Shown piece by piece: positions 23,685 to 33,635 of a stretch of DNA of 61,508 nucleotides. The notes beneath the pieces were generated by a model. It was not told the origin of the DNA and did no database searches. It saw only the letters and a list, made by a program, of their open reading frames with translations. The position numbers and the translations under genes were made by a program. Source of the stretch: Streptomyces diastatochromogenes (GTDB lineage Bacteria > Actinomycetota > Actinomycetes > Streptomycetales > Streptomycetaceae); contig NZ_MCGQ01000028.1 in the NCBI RefSeq assembly GCF_002242805.1, forward strand, positions 1-61,508, written 5' to 3'. Position 1 is the stretch's first letter. Every line of letters starts with the position of its first letter.

Positions 23685-26570
23685 CTAGCTGGCCAGTTCG
23701 TCGCGCTCCGTCGGCTCGACGTTCTGCAGCGCGCCGACGAGATCCGTCCTTCGCCTTATGTTGAGCTTGCGGTAGACCCTCGTGAGGTGCTGCTCCACGG
23801 TGCTCACCGTCACGAACAACCGACTCGCGATCTGCCGGTTGCTGTAACCGCCGACAGCAAGCTGCGCGACCCTCGTCTCGGCGTCACTGAGAGCCTCGGT
23901 GGCGCCCATGTCCCCGGTCCCCGGCTGGGGACTCGGGCTGCTCTGCTCGTCCCCGACCGATCGCATCGCAGCCGGCGACGGGATCCGCACGCCCCGGCGC
24001 TCGGCCATCAGGCCGGCCCGGCGCATGATCTGCCGCCCCTTGCTGTACTGCCCCTGCTCCTGCCACGCCCATCCGAGATCATGGAGCGCAAACGACAGTT
24101 CGAGCGGAGCCTCACACATCTGCAGATACTCGGACGCCTTGGTCAGCAGCCTGGGCCGCTCGGAGATGGTGTTGGTGGCGGCCAGCACCCTCAACGTCTC
24201 GGCGTGGATGCGCGGATACTCGGGACCGCACCTGCGCAACTGTTCGACGAGAAGGACCTGGGCCTGTTTGCAGTCCCCGAGCCGTATGAGGGCCTGCGCA
24301 GCACTCGATCGCCATGGAATCACGACCGGATTGTCCAGGCCCAGTCGCTCGGCCAGCTCCCCGGCGGCCAGGAAGTCATCGAGCGCCGCCGAGACCTGCC
24401 CCGACGCCAGATACCGATGACCGCGAGCTCGCAGAAGACGCATTCCGTACGGCGTCTCGAAGATGACCTGGGGCATGGCGCACTGTGCTTCTTCCGCCAC
24501 TGCGCTGGCATGCCCCGTCAGGGTGTTGGCATGCAGCACGGTACTCAACGGCAGGCCCAGCATGACGCCCCAGTTCCGCGCGGGAAGCAGCGTCAGGGCG
24601 TGCTCGACCTCGCGTTCGGCGGACGCCGGCTCCCCCTGACGCAGGAGGATCTCGGCACGTGCCGCACGAAACATGGCATGCCATACGGTGAAGGAGCCCT
24701 GCCGGGCCTGGGCGATCAGCTCCTCGGCCCATTCATGAGCCTCCTGCAACCGCTCCGCGTACATCAGGGTGTACAGGGCGGCCATCAGGAGCGGTGCGGT
24801 GCCCTCGGTGAGTCCGTAGTGCCGCAGCGCCTGCTGCGCCTCGTTCAGCTGCCTGACATCGGGCGCCACGGTGAGGTTGCCACGGAATATCTCAGCCGCG
24901 CGCCCCTTGGCCCAGGCCTCTGGCGAGACACCACTGGCGGCCGGTTCGCCACCATGGGGAATTCCCGGCGCCCGTCCGTTCCCACGGCGCGGATAGATCG
25001 TCTCCAGCCAGGCCTTGGACGCCTCGAGATGAGAGGCCGCCACCATGTCGTGGGCCTTCGACGCCGCTTCGAACCCGCGCAGCAGCAGCTCGTTCGCTTC
25101 TTCGGGGCGCCCGAACCAGATCAACGCGTCGATGACGGATGAAGCGCGCCATCCCGAAAGATGTCCCGCCCGCGAATCCTCGATCAGTCCGCCGACCAGT
25201 CGATATGCGGCATAGGGATCCCGGCGCCAGGTAGCCCTCACGATCATCGCCGTGGTGGTCGCCTTCCGCCGCTCGTCGGTGTCGTACTGGAGCGCGATCC
25301 GAAGGCAGTCCACCGCGAAGTCCACATTCCCCTCGGACACCGCCTGCTGGGCCGCCTCGTGGAGAATCGGAATCGCGCAGTCGGTGTCGACACGGCTCGC
25401 TCCCAGAAGGTGGCCCGCCACCGTCATGGCCGGAAAGCCCTTCTTGAAAAGGACATTGGCGGTGTGGACGTGGAGATCGGCCCGTTGCACCGCCGTCATG
25501 CCACTCAGCACCACCCCCTTGGCGTGAGAGTGCCGGAACATCCCTCCGGAGAGGAGCCCGGTCTCGTGCAAGAGATCCAGGGCCTGGGCAGTGGTCTCCT
25601 GGTCCATGTCCGCGAGCTGGGCGAGCACCGGGACCGAGGGAACGTCATCGAGCACCGCCAGATGGCGAGCGACCTGCAAGACCTCGGGTTCGCAGCGGAA
25701 CAGGCAGCTGATCAGGGCCTGGCCGAATCCGTCGGCCACCCGGAACTGCGGTGCGTCCGCTTCGACGGTGCTGCGGTTGTCCTCGATGAGCCCGTGGAGC
25801 AGTGCCGTATTGCCTCCGGTGACCCGAAAGGCGTCGGCTGCGAGCACCTGAGCCGCCGCGCGCCCCAGGTGAAGGGCCATCACCTCCTCGACACCCTGCG
25901 GAGACAGCAACGGCAGCTTCAGGAAACGCACGAGCGGCTCGGCCGGCAACTCGGCTTCGGACAACGTTGCGAGTCGACGCGAGTGGGGCGACTCGTTCAA
26001 CACGACGAGCAACCGTGCGGACCGAAGCCTGCGAACGACGTACGACAGGCAGCGCAGTGACGCCGTGTCGGCGTAGTGCACGTCGTCGATACCGAGCACC
26101 ACAGGACTCTGCGCCTGCTCCACGACGTCCAGCAGCGTCATGCACATCTCATGGAAGATCCGCGGCGCCACATCATCCGCGGAGTCGCCCACGCCATCAC
26201 GGCCGGTCGATTCGGATCGCGCCGCGGCTGCGCAGCGCTCGACTTTCTCCCTCAAATGAGCATTGATCTTGTCACTGTGCAGCAAATGGGCGAGCAGCCC
26301 AAAGGGCACCGTCTGCTCGGCCCGGGAAGCGATTGCTCCGAGGTAGACCCCCTCTCGGGCTTCCACGTAAGCAGCGAAGTCATTCAGCAACTCCGTCTTG
26401 CCACACCCTACGGGCCCGTAGACGACCGCAACCCTGCTGTCTCCGCGTCGACTCCCTTCGAACATCCTGCGTAGTTCGCCAAGTAACCTGACTCGCTCAG
26501 GCAGTTCGTACGAGCAGTCTCGGTCTGCGGAGCGTTCACGGCATTTTTCAGGCATGCCAGCAATAGCCAT
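23685..26570 (-). CDS. LAL-type LuxR family transcriptional activator with a TTA codon
   Basis: A 961-residue large ATP-binding LuxR (LAL) regulator. The N-terminal NTPase has Walker A GPVGCGKTEL (about 51-60) and Walker B VVLGIDDVHYAD. A long helical, TPR-like middle part follows. The C-terminal LuxR helix-turn-helix reads LSDAETRVAQLAVGGYSNRQIASRLFVTVSTVEQHLTRV-type sequence (about 895-950). Codon 29 is TTA (genome bases 26484-26486 read TAA on the plus strand), so translation should depend on the bldA tRNA. LAL proteins are usual pathway-specific activators of macrolide and related PKS clusters. The GGGGTT-N7-GGGG boxes at two cluster promoters are its likely targets. Confidence 0.96.
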   Translation of the reverse strand: MAIAGMPEKCRERSADRDCSYELPERVRLLGELRRMFEGSRRGDSRVAVVYGPVGCGKTELLNDFAAYVEAREGVYLGAIASRAEQTVPFGLLAHLLHSDKINAHLREKVERCAAAARSESTGRDGVGDSADDVAPRIFHEMCMTLLDVVEQAQSPVVLGIDDVHYADTASLRCLSYVVRRLRSARLLVVLNESPHSRRLATLSEAELPAEPLVRFLKLPLLSPQGVEEVMALHLGRAAAQVLAADAFRVTGGNTALLHGLIEDNRSTVEADAPQFRVADGFGQALISCLFRCEPEVLQVARHLAVLDDVPSVPVLAQLADMDQETTAQALDLLHETGLLSGGMFRHSHAKGVVLSGMTAVQRADLHVHTANVLFKKGFPAMTVAGHLLGASRVDTDCAIPILHEAAQQAVSEGNVDFAVDCLRIALQYDTDERRKATTTAMIVRATWRRDPYAAYRLVGGLIEDSRAGHLSGWRASSVIDALIWFGRPEEANELLLRGFEAASKAHDMVAASHLEASKAWLETIYPRRGNGRAPGIPHGGEPAASGVSPEAWAKGRAAEIFRGNLTVAPDVRQLNEAQQALRHYGLTEGTAPLLMAALYTLMYAERLQEAHEWAEELIAQARQGSFTVWHAMFRAARAEILLRQGEPASAEREVEHALTLLPARNWGVMLGLPLSTVLHANTLTGHASAVAEEAQCAMPQVIFETPYGMRLLRARGHRYLASGQVSAALDDFLAAGELAERLGLDNPVVIPWRSSAAQALIRLGDCKQAQVLLVEQLRRCGPEYPRIHAETLRVLAATNTISERPRLLTKASEYLQMCEAPLELSFALHDLGWAWQEQGQYSKGRQIMRRAGLMAERRGVRIPSPAAMRSVGDEQSSPSPQPGTGDMGATEALSDAETRVAQLAVGGYSNRQIASRLFVTVSTVEQHLTRVYRKLNIRRRTDLVGALQNVEPTERDELAS

Positions 26571-27118
26571 ACTCGTTCGTTCCCCCTGAAGACGAGTGTC
26601 GGCGTCAGGGACATAGATGCCCCTTGAATGACTTCGACATTAAAATACCTGGCGATCGCCCCTGTCAACGGTTATTGATCTTGCCCTTACACGCCGGAAG
26701 CCTGCGATTCACCCCAGGCCAAGCGCCCCGGAGCCGACCAGTCCAGGCCATCGAGCAGGCGCAGTGAAATGCGTCACACAATGAAGTGAACGCCCCGATC
26801 TGCAGAGATGTGTGTCAGTCATTTTAAGCGTGGATTAAAAATTCACGGTCAAGGTCCGCACGCATGAGCCCAATGGGCACACTGTTCACAATTCAGACAA
26901 ATATCACCACAATCGGAATCAGACCTTCCGACTTCTTATTTGAGCGCCCTCGACGTGGCACCGCGCATTTGCTGCGCCATTTCGAAGGGCCATAATCGCA
27001 CAGGTTTTATATCCGCTCCCTGATTTATCATGGCGCCGTGAATCAATTGTGTGGCCGTCTACATAGTGATGACACTCATCTCACTCCTGGGCCGGCGACA
27101 TAAGACAGGCCTCCCGCG
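26571..27118. promoter_or_regulatory. AT-richer intergenic region with the luxR promoter
   Basis: About 550 bases without a convincing gene, visibly richer in A and T than its surroundings. On the minus strand TTGACA (26668-26663) is followed after 15 to 18 bases by T-rich -10 candidates (TATTTT / TTTAAT, about 26650-26640), which would give a leader of roughly 70 bases for luxR. Short open frames here (for example from 27051) have no Streptomyces-like codon pattern. The remainder shows nothing I recognise. Confidence 0.5.
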
Positions 27119-27154
27119 GTGCGGCCCGCGGAGATCGACTTCCGCGGGCCGCAC
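27119..27154 (-). terminator. Terminator of the GH43 gene
   Basis: Perfect 14-base stem (GTGCGGCCCGCGGA and complement) with an 8-base loop, 54 bases past the stop of the GH43 gene. Confidence 0.85.
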
Positions 27155-27207
27155 CTGTTCCCGAGCCGTGCCGGCGGTCGGACCTCGGCCCGAGCGCGAC
27201 CGGATGG

Positions 27208-28707
27208 CTAGGACAGGTTCCACTGCTGGCTCGAGGGGCCGGTGCCCGTCTCCTGGTCCACCGCGGCTCCGGCCGTCGTGGAGCCGCCGGAGACGCTGAC
27301 GGTCAGGTTGTTCTGCACGCCGATGAGCATGTACTTGCTACCGGTGTAGCTGCCGACGAGGTCGAGGAACCACTGCTGGTTGGCGCCGCCGTTGCAGGTC
27401 CACTGCTGCAACTGCAGCCCCACGGTGGAGGACTGGTCCGGTACGTCCAGGCAGAGCCCGCTCTTCACGCTCCTGACCGTGTAGACGTTGTCGGCGACCT
27501 TGGTGAAGGTCCACTGCTGGTTCGTGCCGCCGTTCGACTGCCACTGGATGACCTTGGCGCCGTCCGCGGTGGACCCGCCCGACACGTCCATCAGCTGCGA
27601 ACTGCCGGCGTTGCTGAGCGTGTGGGTGCCGGAGGACGGGAGGCCGCTGCCGGGTGTCCATGTGCCGGCGGTCGTGTCGAGCGACCAGGTGGGGTACTGG
27701 CCCATGTTCACCGTGGTTCCCCGGATGGTCAGGGGCAGCCAGATGAGCTGCGAGGAGCCGAGGTCCGAAGGATTCCATCGGTCACCCGCGTAGATGTAGC
27801 TGGTCCCCGAACTTCCCTGGACGGTGATGATGTTGGCCGTCTGGCTGCCGTAGGTGTTGGTGCCGGGGGCCGCGAAGGTCCGGACCGGGGACCAGGGGCC
27901 GTTCAGCGATGTCGCGGTGGTGTAGACGTTGTCGTTGACGCTCCAGCCGGTCAGATGCGAACCGAAGAGGTAGTAGGTGCCGTTGACCTTGATCATGGCC
28001 GGCGCCTCGTAGTTGTCGGTGCCGCCGCCGGTGCCCACCTTGGACACGGCGCTCGCCACCGACAGGTAGTCGTCGGAGAGCCGGTAGACGCGCAGACCGT
28101 TGTTGCGGTCCTCGCTCAGCAGGTAGCCGGTTCCGTCGGTGTCCTGGAAGAGGCTGATGTCACGGCTCTGGTTGCCCAGCGGCTGGAAGCTGCCCCGGTA
28201 GGTGTACGGGCCGCAGGGGGTGCTGCTGGTGGCGACACCGACCTTGGCCTCGGAGTAGTTCGTGTTGTCGATGTGCACGTACATGACGTACGTGTTCGTC
28301 GAAGCGTTGAAGATGACCTTCGGCCGCTCCACGATGCGGTTCGGCCCGAGGTCACCGCTGCTCTGCAGGGTCAGGGCGTTGCTCTGGCGGGTCCAGTTGG
28401 CCAGATCGGTCGAGGTGTAGCAGGCGACGGCCTGGAAGGTGGCGTCGGACGAGGTCTTGCCGGTCTTGTCCTCGCCGAAGCCGTACCAGGTGCCGCCGAC
28501 CTTGATGATGCCGAGGCCGTGGAGTTGGAGTGTGTTGCCCGCGGTATCGGTGCGCGCGGCACCCACGGTGAACGTGGCCGTGGCGGCCTGTGCCTGCGTG
28601 GCGGGTATCAGAAGCGCCGCGAGGGCGCCGAGGAGCGTCAGGAACGTGGCGGCGGCTCGTCCCAGCGGGCCGGCCGGTCTGGCGGAAACTCCCTTGGGCA
28701 TGGTCAT
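27208..28707 (-). CDS. Secreted GH43 glycosidase with CBM13 (exo-beta-1,3-galactanase-like)
   Basis: A 499-residue exported enzyme. A signal peptide ends near ATQAQA-ATATF (about residue 42). The middle 300 residues form a five-bladed propeller of family GH43; HGLGIIKVGGTWYGFGEDK, ERPKVIFN and DNYEAPAMIKVNGTYYLFGSH resemble subfamily 24 exo-beta-1,3-galactanases. The last 130 residues form a ricin-type CBM13 with repeated NQQW/SQQW motifs. The combination GH43 plus CBM13 is known for enzymes that attack the beta-1,3-galactan backbone of arabinogalactan proteins. Its neighbours (LacI, sugar ABC transporter, GH35 beta-galactosidase) fit. Exact substrate remains inferred. Confidence 0.88.
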   Translation of the reverse strand: MTMPKGVSARPAGPLGRAAATFLTLLGALAALLIPATQAQAATATFTVGAARTDTAGNTLQLHGLGIIKVGGTWYGFGEDKTGKTSSDATFQAVACYTSTDLANWTRQSNALTLQSSGDLGPNRIVERPKVIFNASTNTYVMYVHIDNTNYSEAKVGVATSSTPCGPYTYRGSFQPLGNQSRDISLFQDTDGTGYLLSEDRNNGLRVYRLSDDYLSVASAVSKVGTGGGTDNYEAPAMIKVNGTYYLFGSHLTGWSVNDNVYTTATSLNGPWSPVRTFAAPGTNTYGSQTANIITVQGSSGTSYIYAGDRWNPSDLGSSQLIWLPLTIRGTTVNMGQYPTWSLDTTAGTWTPGSGLPSSGTHTLSNAGSSQLMDVSGGSTADGAKVIQWQSNGGTNQQWTFTKVADNVYTVRSVKSGLCLDVPDQSSTVGLQLQQWTCNGGANQQWFLDLVGSYTGSKYMLIGVQNNLTVSVSGGSTTAGAAVDQETGTGPSSQQWNLS

Positions 28708-28967
28708 TTCTCTTCCATGGGGGTGATGTTCCGGCGTCGGGCGACCGACCCGCGGTGTCAGTCGCCCGAAACGAGCCCATGACAGTCCTGAAACCTGCCT
28801 GCCGTCAAGGCGTCATCTCGCATTTTGTTGGTTTTTGATAGAAGGCTTCTGCGCGTTACTGCTTGATTCTGGTGGAAGTAGAGCCATCTGAGGCACCGTC
28901 AGCCCTGCCGCTCGTTCGGGCACGCCCCGGAAGGCCGATGAGGCCACCCCGCGAGTGCTCCGACCCC

Positions 28968-30068
28968 CTACCGGGCCCGACGGTCCGGCGGAGCGGCGGT
29001 ACTGTCCCGCAGGACAAGCCGGGTGGGGACGAGGGTGGTGCCCTGGTCAGCGGCCTGGTTGCGGATCTGCCGCAGCACTCCTTGGACGCAGAGCCGGCCG
29101 ACCTCGCCGAAGTCCTGGTGGACGGTGGTGAGGGGAGGGATGAAGTCGGACGCGTCGGCGATGTCGTCGAAGCCGACCACGCTGACGTCCTGCGGAACCC
29201 GTTTGCCGCGCTCGTGGAGCGCGCGGAGCAGTCCGAGTGCCATCTGGTCGTTGGCCGCGAACACGGCGGTGCATCCGGGCTGGTCCGCCAGCCACAGGCC
29301 CGCCTCATAGCCGGACTTGGCGGACCAGTCGCCCCGGACGAGGGGAGGCACGGTGCGGTTCGCCTGCTGAAGAACCCTCTGCCAGGCGTCCGCGCGCCGC
29401 TGGGCCGCGAAGGATCCTTCCGGCCCCGTGAGATGCCAGACGGTGTCATGGCCGAGGTCGATCAGATGCCGGACGGCCATGCGCGCGCCCTCGCTCTGGT
29501 CGGTGTCGACCACGCTGTACCGATCGCCCGCGTCGGAATCAGCGACGACGACCTGGATGTGCGGGGGAAGCGAAATGGTGGCGGCGTCGAGGAGGTGGAC
29601 CTCCATGATCGCGATGATCCCGTCCACGGCGAGCTCGCCCAGCCTGGTGAAGGCTCCGTGCAGGCCGGTCTGGGTGGGCACGGCCACCGGCATGAGCGTG
29701 ATGGCGTAGCCCTCCATCGCCGCCGACTCCGTGATCGCCTCCAGGGTGCGGACGTTGCCCGTCGTCGAGAGGGTGAACAGGATGACGCCCAGCGTGCGGA
29801 ACTCGCCGGCCTTCAGGGCGCGGGCGGCGCTGTTGGGCCGGTAGCCCAGTTCCTTCATGGCGGCCAGGACGCGCTGACGCGTCTCCTCGACCACTCCCTG
29901 GCTGCCGTTCGAGACCCGGGAGACGGTCTGCGAAGAGACACCCGCCAGATGTGCGACGTCGGCCATGGACGCCCCTCGCCGCCTTCGGCGTCCGCCCTCC
30001 GCGACGTCCGCGGGGGATGCGACGGAAGCGACTTCCGTGGACGGCACTACGTCCCTTGCCCTGCTCAC
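28968..30068 (-). CDS. LacI family repressor of the galactan/beta-galactoside locus
   Basis: A 366-residue LacI/GalR regulator. The GTG at 30068 is preferred because GGAGGGGG lies 5 bases upstream; the longer frame from 30200 runs through the operator region. The N-terminal HTH is MADVAHLAGVSSQTVSRVSNGS and the hinge helix is RPNSAARALK; the rest is a periplasmic-binding-like sugar domain (VVADSDAGDRYSVVDTDQ, FAANDQMALGLL, VPQDVSVVGFDD). It is divergent from the ABC transporter operon and the operators between them carry the typical TTTACGTAAA core, so it should repress transport (and itself) in the absence of a sugar inducer. Confidence 0.95.
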   Translation of the reverse strand: MSRARDVVPSTEVASVASPADVAEGGRRRRRGASMADVAHLAGVSSQTVSRVSNGSQGVVEETRQRVLAAMKELGYRPNSAARALKAGEFRTLGVILFTLSTTGNVRTLEAITESAAMEGYAITLMPVAVPTQTGLHGAFTRLGELAVDGIIAIMEVHLLDAATISLPPHIQVVVADSDAGDRYSVVDTDQSEGARMAVRHLIDLGHDTVWHLTGPEGSFAAQRRADAWQRVLQQANRTVPPLVRGDWSAKSGYEAGLWLADQPGCTAVFAANDQMALGLLRALHERGKRVPQDVSVVGFDDIADASDFIPPLTTVHQDFGEVGRLCVQGVLRQIRNQAADQGTTLVPTRLVLRDSTAAPPDRRAR

Positions 30069-30134
30069 GTATCCCCCTCCTGGTGGTAACCCGGCGTAAC
30101 ACGCCCGCAACACGCAGCGGGCCCAAGTCCGCCC

Positions 30135-30229
30135 TTGACGCTTCTCCAGGTGCAGTGTAAACATCACACCCAATCCCATGTTTACGCAAACGTCACGCAC
30201 TCGAACCCGTCGATGTTTACGTAAACATC
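30135..30229 (+). promoter_or_regulatory. ABC operon promoter with LacI operators
   Basis: TTGACG (30135-30140), 17-base spacer, TAAACA (30158-30163). Operators: GATGTTTACGTAAACATC, a perfect 18-base palindrome (30212-30229); ATGTTTACGCAAACGT, an imperfect one (30178-30193); and a half site TGTAAACATC (30156-30165) over the -10. The cores fit the LacI/GalR consensus. Confidence 0.85.
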
Positions 30230-30306
30230 AGCCACTGCCGTACACGCCGCGTTGTAGCGGGCGCCGTGGGCGAGCAGCGCGACACCACCTTCATCACGGG
30301 ACGGTT

Positions 30307-31224
30307 ATGACGATCACCTCACCCCCCGCTGCCGGCCGCGCAGCCCCGCCGCGCAGACGGAACCGAACCGGACTGGCCGGCTGGGGCTTCATCGGGCCGT
30401 TCCTGGCCGTCTTCGCTCTGGTCTTCCTCGCGCCCATCGGGTACTCGATCTACCTCAGCCTGTTCCAGGACCGCCTCATCGGTGGCACCACCTTCGTCGG
30501 ACTCGACCACTACCGGCAGGCCTTCGAGGACGCGCAGTTCTGGTCCGGCTTCGGGCGGGTGGCGCTCTTCCTGGCCGTCCAGGTCCCCGTCATGCTCGGC
30601 ATCGCCCTGCTGGTCGCCCTGGCACTGGACAGCGGGCGGCTGTACGGAAAGAACTTCTTCCGCATCACGGTGTTCCTGCCCTACGCGGTCCCGGCCGTCG
30701 TGGCGACCCTGATGTGGGGCTTCCTCTACGGCTCGCGCTTCGGTCTCGTCGGGGACATCAACCGCACCTTCGGCGTCTCGCTGCCCGACCCGCTGTCGCC
30801 GGGGCTCATCCTCGCCAGCATCGGCAACATCGTGACCTGGGAGTTCGTCGGCTACAACATGCTCATCTTCTACTCGGCGCTGCGCGTCATCCCCGCCTCC
30901 CTGTACGAGGCGGCCGAGATCGACGGCGCCGGGCAGTGGCGGGTCATCACGGCGATCAAGCTGCCGGCGATCCGCGGGGCCCTGGTCATCGCCACCATCT
31001 TCTCGATCATCGGCACGTTCCAGCTGTTCAACGAGCCGAGCATCCTCAAGAGCCTGGCGCCCAACGCGATCACCACCTACTACACCCCGAACGTCTACAC
31101 CTACTCGCTGTCCTTCGCGGGGCAACAGCAGAACTACGCCGCGACCGTGGCGATCGTCATGGGTGTCATCACCATGATCGTCGCCTACGCCTTCCAGCTG
31201 CGCGGCATGCGAAAGGAGGCGTGA
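30307..31224 (+). CDS. Sugar ABC transporter permease 1 (CUT1, MalF-like)
   Basis: A 305-residue inner-membrane permease with about six hydrophobic helices and the cytoplasmic EAA loop (YEAAEIDGAGQWRVITAIKLP) that contacts the ATPase. I start it at ATG 30307; the frame is open to 30178, but that part overlaps the operators. It is the first gene of the transporter operon, ends 3 bases before the second permease, and works with it and the lipoprotein at 32286. No ATPase is encoded here, as is usual in Streptomyces where MsiK is shared. Confidence 0.94.
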   Translation: MTITSPPAAGRAAPPRRRNRTGLAGWGFIGPFLAVFALVFLAPIGYSIYLSLFQDRLIGGTTFVGLDHYRQAFEDAQFWSGFGRVALFLAVQVPVMLGIALLVALALDSGRLYGKNFFRITVFLPYAVPAVVATLMWGFLYGSRFGLVGDINRTFGVSLPDPLSPGLILASIGNIVTWEFVGYNMLIFYSALRVIPASLYEAAEIDGAGQWRVITAIKLPAIRGALVIATIFSIIGTFQLFNEPSILKSLAPNAITTYYTPNVYTYSLSFAGQQQNYAATVAIVMGVITMIVAYAFQLRGMRKEA

Positions 31225-31227
31225 CCG

Positions 31228-32157
31228 ATGTCCACCGTCACCGACGCCCCGACCCGGCCCCGTACACCGTCCGCCCCCGCATCTCGAACAGCACGTCTAC
31301 GTCGTTCGGCCGATCGCCCCCGCCGGAGTCTGCCGCTCACTCTCCTCACCGGCCTGGTGCTGCTCTACACGCTGGTTCCGCTGGCCTGGCTCGTGATCAG
31401 CGCGACCAAGACCGAGAAGACCCTGCTCGACTCCCCGGGCATGTGGTTCAGCGGCCACTTCGCGCTCTGGGACAACATCAGGCAGACGCTCACCTACAAC
31501 GACGGCATCTTCGGCCGCTGGCTGCTCAACACCCTGCTCTACGTGGTGCTCGGTGCCGGCGGCGCCACGTTCCTGGCCGTGCTCGGCGGCTACGGCCTGG
31601 CGAAGTTCGACTTCCGCGGCAAGAAGACCGTCCTCGCCGTCGTCATGGGCGCCGTGGCCGTTCCCGCGACCGCCCTGGCCGTCCCCACGTTCCTGATGTT
31701 CAGCAAGATGGGCCTGACGAACACGCCGTGGGCCGTCATCATCCCCTCGCTGATCTCCCCGTTCGGGCTCTACCTGATGTGGGTCTTCGCCACCGAGTCG
31801 ATCCCGGGCGAACTGCTGGAGGCGGCACGGGTCGACGGATCGAGCGAGCTGCGCACCTTCTTCCAGATCAGCCTTCCGCTGCTCGCCCCCGGCATCGTCA
31901 CCGTGCTCCTGTTCACCACGGTCGCGACATGGAACAACTACTTCCTGCCGCTGATCATGATCAAGGACCCGGACTGGTACCCGCTCACGCTCGGCCTCAA
32001 CGCCTGGAACGACCAGGCGGCCACCGCCGGCGGCGAACCCGTGTTCAACCTCGTGATCACCGGCTCTCTGCTCACGATCCTTCCCCTGATCGCGGCCTTC
32101 CTCCTGCTCCAGCGGTACTGGCAGTCCGGCCTGTCCGCGGGAAGCGTCAAGGAGTGA
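31228..32157 (+). CDS. Sugar ABC transporter permease 2 (CUT1, MalG-like)
   Basis: A 309-residue permease with six predicted helices and an EAA loop (LEAARVDGSSELRTFFQISLP). The N-terminus is a basic cytoplasmic stretch of about 40 residues. It is MalG-like, the partner of the preceding permease, and is translated right after it (3-base gap). It forms the channel for an oligosaccharide, here probably a galactose-containing one. Confidence 0.94.
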   Translation: MSTVTDAPTRPRTPSAPASRTARLRRSADRPRRSLPLTLLTGLVLLYTLVPLAWLVISATKTEKTLLDSPGMWFSGHFALWDNIRQTLTYNDGIFGRWLLNTLLYVVLGAGGATFLAVLGGYGLAKFDFRGKKTVLAVVMGAVAVPATALAVPTFLMFSKMGLTNTPWAVIIPSLISPFGLYLMWVFATESIPGELLEAARVDGSSELRTFFQISLPLLAPGIVTVLLFTTVATWNNYFLPLIMIKDPDWYPLTLGLNAWNDQAATAGGEPVFNLVITGSLLTILPLIAAFLLLQRYWQSGLSAGSVKE

Positions 32158-32285
32158 TCCCGCTCCCGGGCACATCCCTGCTCTCCTGACACACCCCCTC
32201 CACACGACCCGCGGCGCAGCATCGCCGCCGGGCCATCCCGACCTGCCACCCCCTCCTCCACCCACCTCTGCATCGGAGTCCTCCC

Positions 32286-33635
32286 ATGAGAACCAAGGTT
32301 GTCCGCCACACGCTGCGTGGCGCCGGTCTGGTGTGCGCCGCCGCGCTCGCCCTCACCGCATGCAGCAGCAACTCCAGCTCGGATTCCGGCTCCGACGGCG
32401 GCGCGGTGTCCGCCTCGGCCCTCGACGCGGCGCTCAACAAGGGCGGAACGATCACCGTCTGGGCGTGGGAGCCCACCCTCAAGAAGGTCGTCACCGACTT
32501 CGAGGCCAAGTACCCCAAGGTCCACGTCAACCTGGTCAACGCGGGTACGGGTGACAAGCAGTACACCGCCCTGCAGAACGCGGTCCAGGCCGGCAGAGGC
32601 GCGCCCGACGTCGCCCAGATCGAGTACTACGCGCTCGGTCAGTTCGCGCTCGGCAAGTCGCTGCAGGACCTGTCCAAGTACGGCGCGTCCAGCCTCTCCA
32701 AGCAGTACTCGCCCGGCCCGTGGAACTCCGTCAGCCTGAACGGAGGCGTGTACGCGCTGCCCATGGACTCCGGGCCGATGGCGCTCTTCTACAACAAGAA
32801 GGTCTTCGACAAGTACAAGCTCAAGGTGCCCACCACCTGGGACGAGTACGTCAGCGACGCCCAGAAGCTGCACGCCGCCAACCCCAAGGCGTACATCACC
32901 AACGACGCCGGCGACGCCGGCTTCACCACCAGCATGATCTGGCAGGCCGGCGGCCACCCCTACACGGTGAACGGCACCAAGGTCTCCGTCGACTTCGGCG
33001 ACGCGGGCAGCAAGAAGTTCGCCGGCACCTGGCAGAAGCTTCTCTCCGACAAGCTGGTGGCACCGATCACCTCCTGGAGCGACCAGTGGTACAAGGGTCT
33101 GGGCGACGGCACCATCGCCACCCTCGCCATCGGCGCGTGGATGCCCGCCAACCTCAGCTCGGGTGTCCCCTCGGCCTCGGGTGACTGGCGCGTCGCACCG
33201 CTGCCGCAGTGGCAGAAGGGCCAGACCGCCAGCTCCGAGAACGGCGGCAGCTCGCTCGCGGTCATGAAGTCCAGCACCAAGCAGGACCTCGCCTACGGGT
33301 TCCTGAAGTTCGCCAACGCCGGCGCGGGCGTCCAGGACCGCATCAAGGGCGGCGCCTTCCCCGCCACCGTGGCCGACCTGAACTCGCCCACCTTCCTGAA
33401 CACCCCCTTCCCGTACTTCGGCGGCCAGAAGGCCAACCAGGTCTTCTCCGCATCCGCCAAGAACGCGGTGACCGGCTGGCAGTACCTGCCCTTCCAGGTC
33501 TACGCCAACTCGATCTTCAACGACACGGTGGGCAAGGCCTACGTCTCCAAGACCACCCTGTCCTCCGGCCTGAAGTCCTGGCAGGACGCCTCCGTCAAGT
33601 ACGGCAGCGAACAGGGCTTCACCACCGGCAAGTAA
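32286..33635 (+). CDS. Extracellular sugar-binding lipoprotein
   Basis: A 449-residue family 1 solute-binding protein. The signal sequence ends in the lipobox LTAC (Cys26), so the mature protein is lipid-anchored on the outer face of the membrane. TITVWAWEPTLKKVVTDFEAKYPKVHVN is the typical start of the binding fold, and MDSGPMALFYNKKVFDKY is also characteristic. It delivers the oligosaccharide to the two permeases encoded upstream. A 128-base gap separates it from them; I saw no terminator there. Confidence 0.95.
   Translation: MRTKVVRHTLRGAGLVCAAALALTACSSNSSSDSGSDGGAVSASALDAALNKGGTITVWAWEPTLKKVVTDFEAKYPKVHVNLVNAGTGDKQYTALQNAVQAGRGAPDVAQIEYYALGQFALGKSLQDLSKYGASSLSKQYSPGPWNSVSLNGGVYALPMDSGPMALFYNKKVFDKYKLKVPTTWDEYVSDAQKLHAANPKAYITNDAGDAGFTTSMIWQAGGHPYTVNGTKVSVDFGDAGSKKFAGTWQKLLSDKLVAPITSWSDQWYKGLGDGTIATLAIGAWMPANLSSGVPSASGDWRVAPLPQWQKGQTASSENGGSSLAVMKSSTKQDLAYGFLKFANAGAGVQDRIKGGAFPATVADLNSPTFLNTPFPYFGGQKANQVFSASAKNAVTGWQYLPFQVYANSIFNDTVGKAYVSKTTLSSGLKSWQDASVKYGSEQGFTTGK

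Noticed and set aside
27051..27299. 82-codon plus-strand frame
   Set aside because: It runs through the GH43 terminator into the antisense of the GH43 gene, with no typical codon use.
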